A stretch of 64,000 nt of DNA from Aphelocoma coerulescens (Eukaryota; Chordata; Aves; Passeriformes; Corvidae). The notes under the pieces are model-generated. The model searched no databases, was not told the DNA's origin, and was given only the letters and a program-made list of their open reading frames with translations. Positions 1 through 10,054 of the stretch are shown here, one piece after another. Position 1 is the first letter of the stretch, and the number at the start of each line of letters is the position of its first letter. The position numbers and the translations under genes were made by a program. The DNA lies in NCBI RefSeq assembly GCF_041296385.1, contig NW_027184084.1, positions 1,488,001 to 1,552,000 of the forward strand, read 5' to 3'.

Positions 1-53
1 TTCTGGGCATAGGCAGCGATATGGGATACACATCATAAGGTCACCCCAAGACA
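1..53 (-). repeat. 3' LTR of ERVL-1, partial (U3 start)
   Basis: Minus-strand text begins TGTCTTGGGGTGAC next to a purine tract and repeats the outer end of the 5' LTR at 6004-6056. The remainder lies before the window start. Confidence 0.88.
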
Positions 54-66
54 TTCCACCCCTTAT
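54..66 (-). other. Polypurine tract of ERVL-1
   Basis: Minus-strand ATAAGGGGTGGAA directly abuts the LTR start. This is the expected primer for plus-strand DNA synthesis. ERVL-2 has a related purine run at the equivalent place (49548-49565). Confidence 0.75.
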
Positions 67-259
67 CCCATATTGTTGGCTCAATGCCCAAACTAAGATA
101 TTCTAATTCTACACACACATTAATACATATATATGTATACACAGCTATATACGAATAGTGACAGTGACAATCAGCAAGCAGGGGTATACAAGCATTTCAC
201 ACAACAATCAGATCTCCCTGTGGTACACAACGTGTTGTTCCGTCTTTCTGCATTACCCA

Positions 260-1582
260 TCACGTGCAACCAGGTCCCTGAGCAAAGACAACCCCACGGG
301 TGGGTTTGTCTGTACTCGAGGCAGAATTTATCCACACAGGCTTTCCTAACAGACCTCTGACATGCACTACAGGGACCTTATCTCCATCTGTTGTATGCAG
401 GGATTCAGATTGGGCTGGACCAGCTCTATTGGTGGAACCTCGGGTGTTAACTAACCAGGTGGCCTTTGCTAGATGCTGTTCCCAATTTTTGAAAGTTCCC
501 CCACCCAGTGCCTTCAGAGTGGTTTTCAACAATCCATTGCACCGTTCCACTTTGCCTGCAGCTGGTGCATGGTAAGGGATGTGGTACACCCACTCAATGC
601 CATGTTCTCTAGCCCAGGTGTTAATAAGGCTGTTCTTAAAATGAGTCCCATTGTCAGATTCAATTCTCTCAGGGGTACCATGCCTCCAAAGGACTTGCTT
701 TTCGAGGCCCAGGATGGTGTTCCGGGCAGTAGCATGAGGCACAGGGTAGGTCTCCAGCCATCCAGTGGTGGCTTCTACCATTGTGAGCACATGGCGCTTG
801 CCTTGGCGGGTTTGAGGCAGTGTGATGCAATCAATTTGCCAGGCCTCCCCATACTTGTATTTGGACCATCGCCCACCATACCACAGGGGCTTCACCCACT
901 TGGCCTGCTTGATCGCAGCGCATGTCTCACAATCATGGATGACCTGGGAGATACTGTCCATGGTCAGATCCACCCCTCGGTCTCGTGCCCACTTATAGGT
1001 GGCATCTCTGCCCTGATGGCCTGAGGCATCATGGGCCCATCGAGCTAGGAACAACTCTCCCTTGTGTTTCCAGTCCAAGTCTACCTGTGACACCTCTATC
1101 TTTGCAGCCTGATCTACCTGCCTGTTGTTTTGGTGTTCTTCATTAGCCCTACTCTTGGGGACATGGGCATCTACATGGCGGACTTTCACAACCAGCTTTC
1201 TTACTCGGGCAGCAATGTTTTTCCACTCTTCAGCAGCCCAGATTGGTTTTCCCCTACGCTGCCAATTAGCTTTTCCCCACTTTTCTAACCATCCCCACAG
1301 AGCATTGGCTACCATCCATGAATCAGTGTAGAGGTGAAGCTTTGGCCACTTCTCCCTTTCAGCAATGTCCAGGGCTAGTTGAACAGCTTTGAGTTCAGCG
1401 AGTTGGCTTGATCCACCTTCTCCTTCAGTAGCTTCGGCAACCCGTCGTGTGGGACTCCATACGGCTGCTTTCCAGTTTTGTTTCATCCCTCTGATGCGAC
1501 AAGAACCGTCGGTGAAAAGAGCGTAGCGTGTGTCTTCTGATGGCAGTTGGTTGTACAGTGGAGCTTCTTCAGCACGTGTCAC
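260..1582 (-). pseudogene. pol: ERVL-1 pol, RNase H and integrase part
   Basis: 440 codons. RNase H starts with FTDGSC near residue 25 and has further acidic residues in the TDSWMV segment. Integrase follows, with an HHCC zinc-binding region (AHDASGH ... CETC) and a DDE core: WQID, ESDNGTHF and KVERC. The frame continues the protease-RT ORF upstream after a small indel in a Glu-rich linker around 1583-1615. In ERVL-2 the same protein is one uninterrupted frame, so this is a break rather than normal gene structure. The stop lies about 200 bp from the LTR, leaving no space for env or a separate dUTPase. Confidence 0.9.
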
Positions 1583-3318
1583 TTGTTCTTCTTCATCAGC
1601 GAGACCAAAGTTTTACCTTCTGGCCAGTTTGTGATTATTTCCAAAATCCCAGGGCGATTCAGTTTTCCGATACAGGCGCGCTGCGTGATGAGAGCAATCC
1701 ATTTTCTCCATGTGGCATTGGTGGCGTGGTGGGTAGAGGGAACCTCTGCTTTGAACATCCACCCTAGCACCGGTAGCCGGGGTGCCAGGAGGAGTTGTGC
1801 CTCAGTTCCAATTACCTCTGAGGCGGCTTGGACTCCTTCATAGGCTGCCAAGATTTCCTTCTCTGTGGGAGTGTAGTTGGCTTCAGACCCTCTGTAGCTT
1901 CGGCTCCAGAACCCCAGTGGTCGACCTCGAGTCTCACCAGACACCTTCTGCCAGAGGCTCCAGGACAGGCCATGGCTCCCGGCTGCAGAGTAGAGCACGT
2001 TCTTCACTTCGGGTCCTGTCCTGACTGGGCCCAGGGCTACTGCATGAGCGATTTCCTGCTTGATTTGGGCAAAAGCTTGTTGCTGTTCGGGGCCCCAGTG
2101 GAAATCGTTCTTCTTGCAGGTAACCAGGTAAAGAAGACTCACAATCTGGCTGTACTCAGGAATATGCATCCTCCAAAAGCCTATGGCACCTAGGAAAGCT
2201 TGTGTTTCCTTCTTGTTGGTTGGTGGAGACATCGCAGTGATCTTATTGATGACCTCAGTGGGAATCTGACGCCGTCCATCTTGCCATTTCACCCCCAGGA
2301 ACTGGATCTCTCGGGCAGGTCCCTTGACTTTGCTCTTCTTGATGGCGAAACCAGCTTCCAGGAGAATCCGGATAACTTTCTCTCCTTTCTCAAACACTTC
2401 TGCTGCAGTGTTCCCCCACACAATGATGTCATCAATGTACTGCAGATGTTCTGGAGCCTCACCCTCTTCCAGTGCAGCCTGGATCAGTCCATGGCAAATG
2501 GTGGGACTGTGCTTCCACCCCTGGGGCAGTCGGTTCCAAGTGTACTGCACACCCCTCCAGGTGAAAGCAAACTGAGGCCTGCACTCTGCTGCCAGAGGAA
2601 TGGAGAAAAATGCATTGGCAATGTCAATAGTGGCATACCACTTTGCTGCTTTGGACTCCAGCTCATACTGGAGCTCCAACATGTCCGGCACAGCAGCGCT
2701 CAGTGGTGGAGTCACTTCATTTAAGGCACGATAGTCCGCAGTCAATCTCCATTCCCCATCAGATTTGCGCACAGGCCAAATGGGACTATTGAAGGGTGAG
2801 TGGGTCTTGCTGACCACGCCTTGGCTCTCCAGCTCACGGATCATCTTGTGGATGGGAATCACAGCATCTCGAGTTGTCCGGTACTGTCGGCGATGCACTG
2901 TCGAGGTAGCAATTGGTACTCTTTGTTCTTCCACCTTCAGAAGGCCTACTGCAGACGAGTTCTCTGATAGCCCAGGCAAAGTGTTCAATTGCTTAATGCC
3001 CTCTGTCTCCACAGCAGCTATTCCAAAAGCCCACTTGAGTCCTTTTGGGTCTCTAAAATACCCGTTCTGGAGGAAGTCTATGCCCAAAATGCACGGGGCC
3101 TCTGGGCCAGTCACAATGAGATGCTTCTTCCACTCAGTTCCAGTCAGGCTCACCTCAGCTTCCACCAAGGTCAAATTTTGTGATCCACCTGTTACACCAG
3201 AAATAGAAACAGATTCTACCCCCACATGCTGCGATGGAATTATTGTACACTGTGCACCAGTGTCAACCAAGGCATCATATTTTTGTGGTTCTGATGTACC
3301 AGGCCAACGAATCCACAC
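1579..3318 (-). pseudogene. pol: ERVL-1 pol, protease and reverse transcriptase part
   Basis: 579 codons. Aspartic protease has LVDTGAQC at about residues 18-25. RT has the LPQG box and YIDDIIVWG at about 294-302, followed by the connection domain. The first codon of the open stretch is GTG, not ATG, and the frame is open back to the UAG that ends gag at 3373-3375, so Pol is probably made by readthrough rather than from its own start. The ORF ends early in a frameshift in the acidic linker before RNase H. It is closely similar along its whole length to ERVL-2 pol. Confidence 0.9.
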
Positions 3319-3339
3319 AGTCCAAAAAACACGGTTTTC

Positions 3340-3384
3340 CCTAACCTCTACCTGGCTAGAGGCAGGGCCCCTCTATGCCTGGTT
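3340..3384 (-). promoter_or_regulatory. Gag-UAG-Pol readthrough site of ERVL-1
   Basis: Gag ends in TAG at 3373-3375 and the same frame stays open into the protease. The stop is followed by AGGGGCCCTGCCTCTAGCC, a GC-rich stretch that could pair. ERVL-2 keeps the same arrangement and almost the same 3' context (52868-52870). Suppression of an in-frame UAG is the established strategy of gammaretroviruses; its use here is inferred. Confidence 0.6.
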
Positions 3385-5343
3385 ATCCTTCTTTCCCTGG
3401 GCCTGTATCTTAGAAGTTCCTTCATGGGAATTGGACATGTCATCCTCTTTTCCATCATTTCCAGCAGTTTGGCTACAGGCAACTGGGGCTACTTCCTTTT
3501 TGGCAGATCCTCCTTTCTGAGACTTGCGCTCCTTCAATTCACGCACTCGTGCTGCCAAAGCAGAAGTGGGTTGTCTACCCCAGTTCTTCATGTTTTCCCC
3601 ACTGTCACACAGGAAATCCCACAGCTCACTTCGTGGGATGTGCCTTCTCTCTGGGGAACGTCCGTGGAGAAGGCACTCTTTAATCTCCTGGTGATTCTTC
3701 TTCATTTCATCTTCCATTTTCTGCATACGTGTTTCCACAGCTGCGATTCTTGCATGTGTTGGGCCATGCACAGAGTCTGCATATGCTCGGAGCTTCACTG
3801 CCATATCCTTCTCAGTCTCATTCACACCGTAGTCCGGTTTCATTATTGCTAAAGCAGAAGCGTATTCTGGTGGCCCAAGTTGTATGAATTTTCGCCACAT
3901 GTATGGAATAACTCTGGCCCGGTCTGGACTCCTCAATCCTGGGTCATTTGCGAAGACAACCTCTACCACCCCTAGTTCTCTCAGGCGTTGGATCCCTTGC
4001 TCTATGGTCTTCCACGGGGTTTGCTGCATGTAGAGATCATCTCCACACATATATCTTTCAATCACGCCTGTCAAAACTCGTCTCCAGACACTGGTAGAGT
4101 CAGTCCCCCTTTTCATCGCTTGGTCAATCACTGGATCATGTGACAGGGATCCCAAATGCCTCGCTTCAGCACCGTCCAGCATCACATCATCACCTGCCGC
4201 ATCCCAAATACAGACCATCCAACTTATTATGGATTCGTCGGACCGTCGGGTGTAATCCTTTCTTAGGCTGTGAAGGTCCTTTATGGACATGGACTCAGAA
4301 ATGGTTTCTGTGCCTGAGTCAGTAGGTGGTTTTGAGGTTCCTTCCCCTGCATCTTTTGAGGTTCCTTCCCCTGCATCATCATCATCTTTCACTGGGCGAT
4401 CAGTTTTGGTTATGTGCTTTTTCCTTGTAACAGGAGCCACTGTCAGTGGCTTAGACTCTCCATCTGGTTTGGGCTTGCTGTCTGGTTTATCTGCAGCCTG
4501 AGTGACTGGGGTATCTGCAGGCTTTGCTGATTGTTCTTCCTGCCTCTCTACCCTTACCGGCTGCAGTGTGAGATAGGCATATGCCAAAACCCAACATATT
4601 GCAAGGAGCTTGTTCGCATTAGAATTGTCATTGTATTTCTCTTTCAGATATTTCGCCACCTCAGCTGGTTTCTGAACTTGTTCAGGGGAAAGGTTGCAAA
4701 CCATTGGGTCAGAGAATTTCTTCAGGATTAGGCCTATATCCTCCCATTCCCCACACCACTCAGGATGTTCCACCTCTGGGTCAGGTGTCTCATCAGTCAC
4801 CCTGGAAATCTGAGCTCTTATTCTAGACAAGCTGCAAACCACATAGAGGAAGATTACCAGATTAAATACCAGGAGGGTGGTCTCTTTAACATCCAGGGGA
4901 AACTGAACACTCTCAAAAGAAAACCTATCAAATTTAAAGGGAAGGGAAACCCCGACTCCTCCTCCTCTAACAATCTGGGTGCAGTTACTAATAAATTCCC
5001 AAAACAGGCTACTGAAGCTGGGACTGGGGTTAGGAGGGAGAAACCATTTATCATACACACTTTGAACAGCTGCCTGTACCTCTGTCAACTTCTTATAAAT
5101 CATTATCACCGAGCACAGCAAAATAGAAATCCGAATTCGTGTCCCTGCTCTGCAAAAATTCCTTATCAAGGATAGGATCGGACCAAGTTGTGGATAGGCA
5201 AATAAGCCTAGGGACCAGAAAGGCACTAGTACCTTAAACAAGCCTACGGACCAGAAATACATGAATATATCAAGCCAGAGAAATGTTATGAACTCAACCA
5301 ACATGATGACTATTTTACTCCAGCACAGAATAAGTAAATTCAA
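3373..5343 (-). CDS. gag: ERVL-1 Gag with N-terminal membrane segments
   Basis: 656 codons, uninterrupted. The first ~100 residues are strongly hydrophobic, with several candidate membrane helices, and another hydrophobic stretch lies near residues 165-185 (LLVFNLVIFLYVVCSL). A charged, Pro/Lys/Asp-rich linker follows, including a GEGTSKDAGEGTSK repeat, then a helical capsid-like half and a Lys/Arg-rich tail. There is no Gly-2 myristoylation signal and no CCHC zinc knuckle. ERVL-2 Gag shares the C-terminal half well and the same hydrophobic N-terminal plan with low sequence identity. Capsid assignment rests on position and on similarity to ERVL-2, not on a database match. Confidence 0.85.
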   Translation of the reverse strand: MNLLILCWSKIVIMLVEFITFLWLDIFMYFWSVGLFKVLVPFWSLGLFAYPQLGPILSLIRNFCRAGTRIRISILLCSVIMIYKKLTEVQAAVQSVYDKWFLPPNPSPSFSSLFWEFISNCTQIVRGGGVGVSLPFKFDRFSFESVQFPLDVKETTLLVFNLVIFLYVVCSLSRIRAQISRVTDETPDPEVEHPEWCGEWEDIGLILKKFSDPMVCNLSPEQVQKPAEVAKYLKEKYNDNSNANKLLAICWVLAYAYLTLQPVRVERQEEQSAKPADTPVTQAADKPDSKPKPDGESKPLTVAPVTRKKHITKTDRPVKDDDDAGEGTSKDAGEGTSKPPTDSGTETISESMSIKDLHSLRKDYTRRSDESIISWMVCIWDAAGDDVMLDGAEARHLGSLSHDPVIDQAMKRGTDSTSVWRRVLTGVIERYMCGDDLYMQQTPWKTIEQGIQRLRELGVVEVVFANDPGLRSPDRARVIPYMWRKFIQLGPPEYASALAIMKPDYGVNETEKDMAVKLRAYADSVHGPTHARIAAVETRMQKMEDEMKKNHQEIKECLLHGRSPERRHIPRSELWDFLCDSGENMKNWGRQPTSALAARVRELKERKSQKGGSAKKEVAPVACSQTAGNDGKEDDMSNSHEGTSKIQAQGKKDNQA

Positions 5344-5383
5344 ACCAAAATGTAATTAGCACAGGTTTTTCACTTTCCTTCAA

Positions 5384-5402
5384 GCCACACGGTTGGGCGC
5401 CA
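5384..5402 (-). other. Primer-binding site of ERVL-1 (tRNA-Lys-like)
   Basis: Minus-strand TGGCGCCCAACCGTGTGGC lies 7 nt inside the 5' LTR. It resembles the complement of a tRNA-Lys 3' end with one extra C and a mismatch. ERVL-2 has the same site with a better match. Confidence 0.75.
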
Positions 5403-5409
5403 CTAAATT

Positions 5410-6056
5410 TGTACCGGTTTGGCCAAATTTAGAAATATATCCTCTGAGAGAAGGCACAACCACCCCTCCCCCACCAGGTTCGGGAAAAAAAATAAATTTT
5501 CCTCGAAGGAAAGTGAAGAAGATAAAACTATTTATTTAACAAACACACGGGAAAGGAAAATGAGGTTAAATGGTAAAATCTTTCGCTGTGGAGGAAAAAC
5601 CTGGGATAGCGTTAGAGTCCTCCCTTTGGTCTCCTCGGAGGTGGGGCTTGGCCCAGGGCCAGGCCCTCTGTGCCCGATGAAAAGTCCTCCCAATGTGCTC
5701 TGAGGTTGAAAGCAGTCCAGTAGAAAAGGGAGAAAATCCGGAATTCCAGAGAAGGAAAAGCAAAGTCCAACTCTCAGTCTCTCTCTCCGGAGAACAAGAA
5801 ACTGAAACAACTGGCCAAAAGCTGACTGGAAAACAGCAAGCCGGGTGCTTCCTCGCTCCCCTGCCGTGGCTGGGAAGAAAAAAAAACCCTGCTATCTTTA
5901 TGTGACCTTGAACAAGCTGCAAACTGCTTTGAGAAAGTTCTGCTCAGTTTTTTCTTCTCCCTCTCAGGCTCAGTTTAGAGGCACAGAAAGGCACAAAAAT
6001 TAATTTCTGGGCATAGGCAGCGATATGGGATACACATCATAAAGTCACCCCAAGAC
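5410..6056 (-). repeat. 5' LTR of ERVL-1
   Basis: 647 bp; on the minus strand it starts TGTCTTGGGG and ends CCGGTACA. An AATAAA signal is read on the minus strand at about 5532-5537. Its sequence is only faintly like LTR-A, although the internal regions of ERVL-1 and ERVL-2 are close relatives. Confidence 0.88.
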
Positions 6057-8217
6057 AGTAGGGAATGCCAAATGTATGGCGGACACCCCAGTCATTTAAG
6101 AATGCAGCCAATTCTTGTGAAACATATAGAGGACCGTTATCAGTTTTAATTTCTTGCGGGATACCCAAATAGGAAAAAGCTTCTGAAAAATGCTGGGAAG
6201 CATGCTTAGCTGTTTCTCCTGTATGTACAGAAGCAAAGACTGCATTTGAGAATGTATCGACAGAGACATGGATATTTTTAAGTTTTCCAAAAGAAGGGTA
6301 CTTAGTAACATCTGTCTGCCATTTCTGCAAGCTCTCCAACCCCTGTGGGTTGGTGGCTCCTGAGGGGGGGACAGGTTGAACAAGCTGACAGTTTGGGCAA
6401 GCTCGTACAATATTCTGAGCTTGCTCTAAGGTAATGTGAAAATCTCGTTTGATTGCCTGTGCATTTTGGTGAAAGAACGCATGACTCAATTCGTCTTGTT
6501 TAATAGTGTTAGGCAAGGTAGTTGCAGCAAACACCGAGGTAGGATTTTCGATGTCTGCTGCAACTTCTCCATCAGATGCTCCTGATGCCAATGCATCAGC
6601 TCATGCATTTCCTTCTGCCATAAATCCTGGAAGACCAGAATGAGCTCTAATGTGGGAAACAAAATAGGGATTAGTTCTGTGTGATAAAATTTGGTAGAGA
6701 CAGGTGAGCCAAAGACACAATTTGTCATTGTTCACATCCTTTAGAACAGATCCTTCAATCCTCTTAATAATATTAGCAACATATGCCGAATCAGTGATTA
6801 GGTTGAAAGGTTCTGGAAAGAGCTGAAAAGCTCTTACAACAGCTGCCAATTCAACAATTTGAGGAGAACCTTCAACTTTTTGAACATCTTGTTTCCAGAC
6901 TTTAGTGTCTTTATCTTGCCATGTGACCACAGAATTGTGTGTCCGCCCTGACCCATCACTGAAGATAGTGACTGCATCTAAAGGCTCTTCACTGATTAGG
7001 GGTTTTTCTTTGTAGCATAATTTAGCTTTGATTATTTCGTGTGCCGAATAATGAATAGAGCAAGTGCCTGGAAAATCGAGCAAAGCATACAGCAGGTCCT
7101 CTGATTTTTGCAATGACCAATCAAAATAGGTTTTAATCATGGGCAAATAGATAATCGCAAATTCACAACCTGCTATTGAAAGAAGCCTTGCTCTGCCTTT
7201 GATGATGATTTGAGACATCATTTCTAAAGGTGTGAGGATTGTCTTTGGTGACCTGTGAGGAAGAAAAAGCCATTCAATTATTAACAGCGAATCTTTTTGA
7301 GAGGAATCCCATTGAAAAATGAGACCGTACAGTCTCAGCTTTTCTCCTAAAACTGCAAGGAAAAAGGGTTTATCAGGAATACAGCGATGTGCCTGCCTGT
7401 TCTGCAGAGCTTCGGTAATTTTTTCCAGAGCCTTGCAAGCTTCAGGAGTGAGAAATCTAGGGGATTTAATATCACTGTCTCCTTTCAACAAATCAAAGAG
7501 TGGAGCAAGTTCATCATTAGTGATTCCCAGTACAGGCCTGACCCAATTGATTTCTCCTGAAAGCCGTTGTAAGTCCTGCAAAGTGTGAACATCAGTTCGG
7601 ATTTGTATTTTTTGAGGTGTAATAGACTGTTCTGTTAGTTTCCAACCCAGATATTTCCAGGGAGCAGTCTCTTGTATTTTTGATTCAGAGATCACCAGTC
7701 CAGCCTTTTTAATTTCAGCAACAACACTGTCACGAGTTTCTTCCATTTGTTTTTGTGTTGACGCTGCGATGAGCAAATCATCCATGTAGTGGAGAATAAC
7801 TGATTGCGGGAATTGCTCACGGACTGGGGACAATGCACGGGCTACGAAATGTTGGCAAATAGTCAGTGAGTTCTTCATGCCTTGAGGCAAAACTAGCCAA
7901 TGATACCTTTGAAGTGGTTCCTGCAGGTTTGTACTTGGAACAGAAAAGGCAAAACGAGGAGCATCATCTGGATGCAGTGGGATGTTGAAGAAACAGTCTT
8001 TTAGATCGATAATTACAAGTGACCAATTTCTTGGGATCATAGAAAGGTTGGGCAGGCCAGGTTGGAGAGGGCCCATGTCCTCAATTACTGCATTAATCTT
8101 TCTGAGATCATGTAACAATCGCCAGGTGTCAGAAGTTTTCTTATGGATCACAAACACAGGTGAGTTCCAGGGACTGTTGGTAGGTTTAATGTGGCCTTTT
8201 TGCAGTTGTTCAGCCAC
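6057..8217 (-). pseudogene. pol: ERV-B pol: RT, RNase H and truncated integrase
   Basis: RT covers 8217 down to about 7300, with LPQGMKNS and YMDD at residues 144-147 of the ORF starting at 8217. RNase H (FSDGSG, DSAYVANI) runs to 6604. A single in-frame TGA at 6601-6603 separates it from integrase in the same frame (6600-6057). Integrase has an HHCC motif (HAFFHQNAQ ... CPNC) and the first two catalytic aspartates (QTDVTK, TDNGPLY). The third acidic residue is missing because ERVL-1 is inserted right after the GIPY motif. Upstream of 8217 the frame continues with one small indel towards the protease tail at 8325-8405. Confidence 0.9.
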
Positions 8218-8405
8218 TAGTTTTTTGAGGGCACTCAGCTTATGATCTGGTAGGGACCACTGGTCGACCCAGACAGGGGTGTCAGTTTTCCAGGTCAGTT
8301 TTAAAGTGCTGAGTGCTTTAGTGGCCCCTATGAAAAATCCAGTTCAATTTTGGCTCCCCATTCAGAAAGCAAATCTCTTCCCCACACTGTGATGGGTTTT
8401 TGCAC
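8218..8405 (-). pseudogene. ERV-B protease C-terminus and RT N-terminal linker
   Basis: Reading leftward this strip holds the GRDLLSEWGAKI protease tail and then the KTDTPVWVDQW linker typical of class II RT starts (compare ERV-C pro-pol residues 208-253). A 1-nt frame slip lies near 8325-8335. The strip is separated from the rest of the protease only by the solo LTR at 8411-9319. Confidence 0.75.
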
Positions 8406-8410
8406 TACAT

Positions 8411-9319
8411 TGTCTCGGTTTGAAAGACAGGTGTCTGCTAAGGAAGGAAGAAGCCTCCCTTGGAGTGGCAGATGTAACCCCTTTCCCTCTGAGTTATTAT
8501 AATTTTGAAATCAAGGGTCTTTAGGCAGAGATGTGGGAAAATAGGAATAACAGTTCTTTACTATATATATATATATATATATAACTAGTCAAACAAAACA
8601 ACAACAACTATGACAGTAACAGCAAACACAAACCCAGTCCCAGCCTTCTCGGCTGTCAGGCTATTTCCCCTCGGGTGCAGTTCCGCTCGCAGCCGACAGG
8701 GATCGCTGGCGGCTCCCGGTGAGCAGGGCAGGTGCGATGGTTCCCCCGCGGCTGCAGGGGGCGCTCCGGAGCGAGCTCGGGAAGCACGCGGCTGCTCTGA
8801 TGCCCTGGGATCCCGGGGAAGGATGGAACAAAGGAGCTCCACAAACCGGTGGGCAGCTGGTCCCGGGTTCTCGGAAACAGCAGGCTGGACTGGTAGGCTG
8901 GAGCGGCAGGCACAAACACAAATCCCGGGTGGCAGACGAGATGTATCCAAAAGGGGAACCCCCCGGGGCTCCAGGCAGGCAGGGTAAGCATGGCTACAGC
9001 GTAGCGAAGGCTCGAAACAGCAGCGGAGTAGGGCGGCCGCAGCCCACGCTCCAGCAGGGCAGGGAAAGCAGCTTTGGGATTCCCGGTGTTGTTCCCAGCA
9101 GAAAGGAAAGACGCCGAAAACGGGAACCAGCAGCTCCTCTCTCTGCACCTTCCCCCTCCAGACGCTGAGAGCGAACTGAACTGCCCGCCAGGTGAGAACA
9201 AAAGCCTGGCCGGGCCCTTTTGTCTTTCTTAAGTATGGCTATTTATCTCCTAGCAACATGCTATGGGAAAAAATTCCTTTAACAGAAAAAAAAACTAGGA
9301 CTAAACTAAAACTCCAACA
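8411..9319 (-). repeat. Solo LTR-A inserted in ERV-B protease
   Basis: 909 bp, reading TGTTGGAG ... CGAGACA on the minus strand, with 5-bp duplications TACAT at 8406-8410 and 9320-9324. It belongs to the same LTR family as the LTRs of ERVL-2. A (TA)n run lies at about 8563-8584. The protease frame resumes on the other side, so this is a clean insertion followed by LTR-LTR excision of the internal part. Open frames inside it on both strands are not conserved genes. Confidence 0.93.
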
Positions 9320-9324
9320 TACAT

Positions 9325-10054
9325 AGGGACGGATCAATGCTTTTTTCCCTCGCGGTCCTGTAATACTGATCACAGATTTGCTTTGCAAGCATGGAGTGAC
9401 ACCTCCAATGCCTGTGAGAGCGCCTAGAGGGGTTATTAATTTCCAACCTGTTGGCCAACGATAATAAGAGATAACAGAAACATCTGCCCCCGTATCAATC
9501 ATCCCCTTGATATTAACTTGAATCCCACCATTTGACAATTCACAAGTTAGCATTGGTCGTTCTTGACTTATGTGTTGAACCCATAGAACCTCAGGATTTT
9601 CAGGAGCAACTGAGAAGCAGCGCGGTGGCATTTGCTCTGCAGTTCTTATAGGCAGTGCTATGGCAATAGCAATAGGGGTTCTAGGTGGGATATACAATGG
9701 GGGATGGCAGGCATTGGCTAGCACCAGTAATTCTTCATTGCAGTTGACAGATATTACGCAAGGCAGAACGAGCAGTCCCAGGATGCCATTCCTCTCTTTA
9801 CCAACAACCAAAAAATCTTGTCTATTTTCTGAAGTCCCAGTAGTTCCTGTTGAAATATAGTCATAGCCATTATCTTTTAAAAAGGCTGTTGGCTTGGAGG
9901 TTGCCAGAGTGCGCTGGGACCCTGGGGGTAGCAGGCCTGGGTCATTGCTTGGGATTGCGCTGACGGTGAAGCGAAGTGCATCTGAGTCGGGGTATTCACA
10001 AATTTTACCTTGGGTGCTTGGGGTGCCACTACTTGTTTCGTCACGCGATGGCAT
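9325..10054 (-). pseudogene. pro: ERV-B dUTPase-like domain and protease
   Basis: The N-terminal part carries a stretch like the dUTPase core (ILGLLVLPCVISVN, then PPRTPIAIAIALP), but the usual catalytic Asp of the VIDxDY motif is not seen. It is followed by an aspartic protease with MIDTGADVSVI. dUTPase before protease is the known order in betaretroviruses; the dUTPase call is inferred from motif order. The protease is cut by the solo LTR just after IRPYVC. Relative to the nucleocapsid frame the junction is not a simple -1 shift, so an indel may have accumulated. Confidence 0.8.

Larger units (their letters stand above)
1..6056 (-). mobile_element. ERVL-1: env-less class III-like provirus
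   Basis: Provirus reading leftward: 5' LTR (5410-6056), primer site, gag (3373-5343), pol (260-3318), polypurine tract and the first bases of the 3' LTR (1-53). The 53 bp at 1-53 match 6004-6056 with one visible mismatch, so the window starts inside the 3' LTR. There is no room for env between the pol stop and the polypurine tract. The RT has YIDD, and together with an env-less layout and a Gag without zinc knuckles this points to class III (ERV-L/spuma-like); that class is an inference. It is inserted into the integrase gene of ERV-B, whose frame stops at 6057. The left target duplication lies outside the window. Confidence 0.9.

Noticed and set aside
2765..3520. Plus-strand 251-codon frame opposite ERVL-1 gag-pol, and similar plus-strand frames at 473-1024 and 49961-50512.
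   Set aside because: They are antisense shadows of conserved pol and appear in both ERVL copies only because the pol sequence is conserved.
8610..9201. Open frames on both strands inside LTR-A copies (also 40305-40987, 48823-49437, 55045-55727).
   Set aside because: They start and stop at different places in different copies and lie in a GC-rich LTR; no codon conservation is evident.
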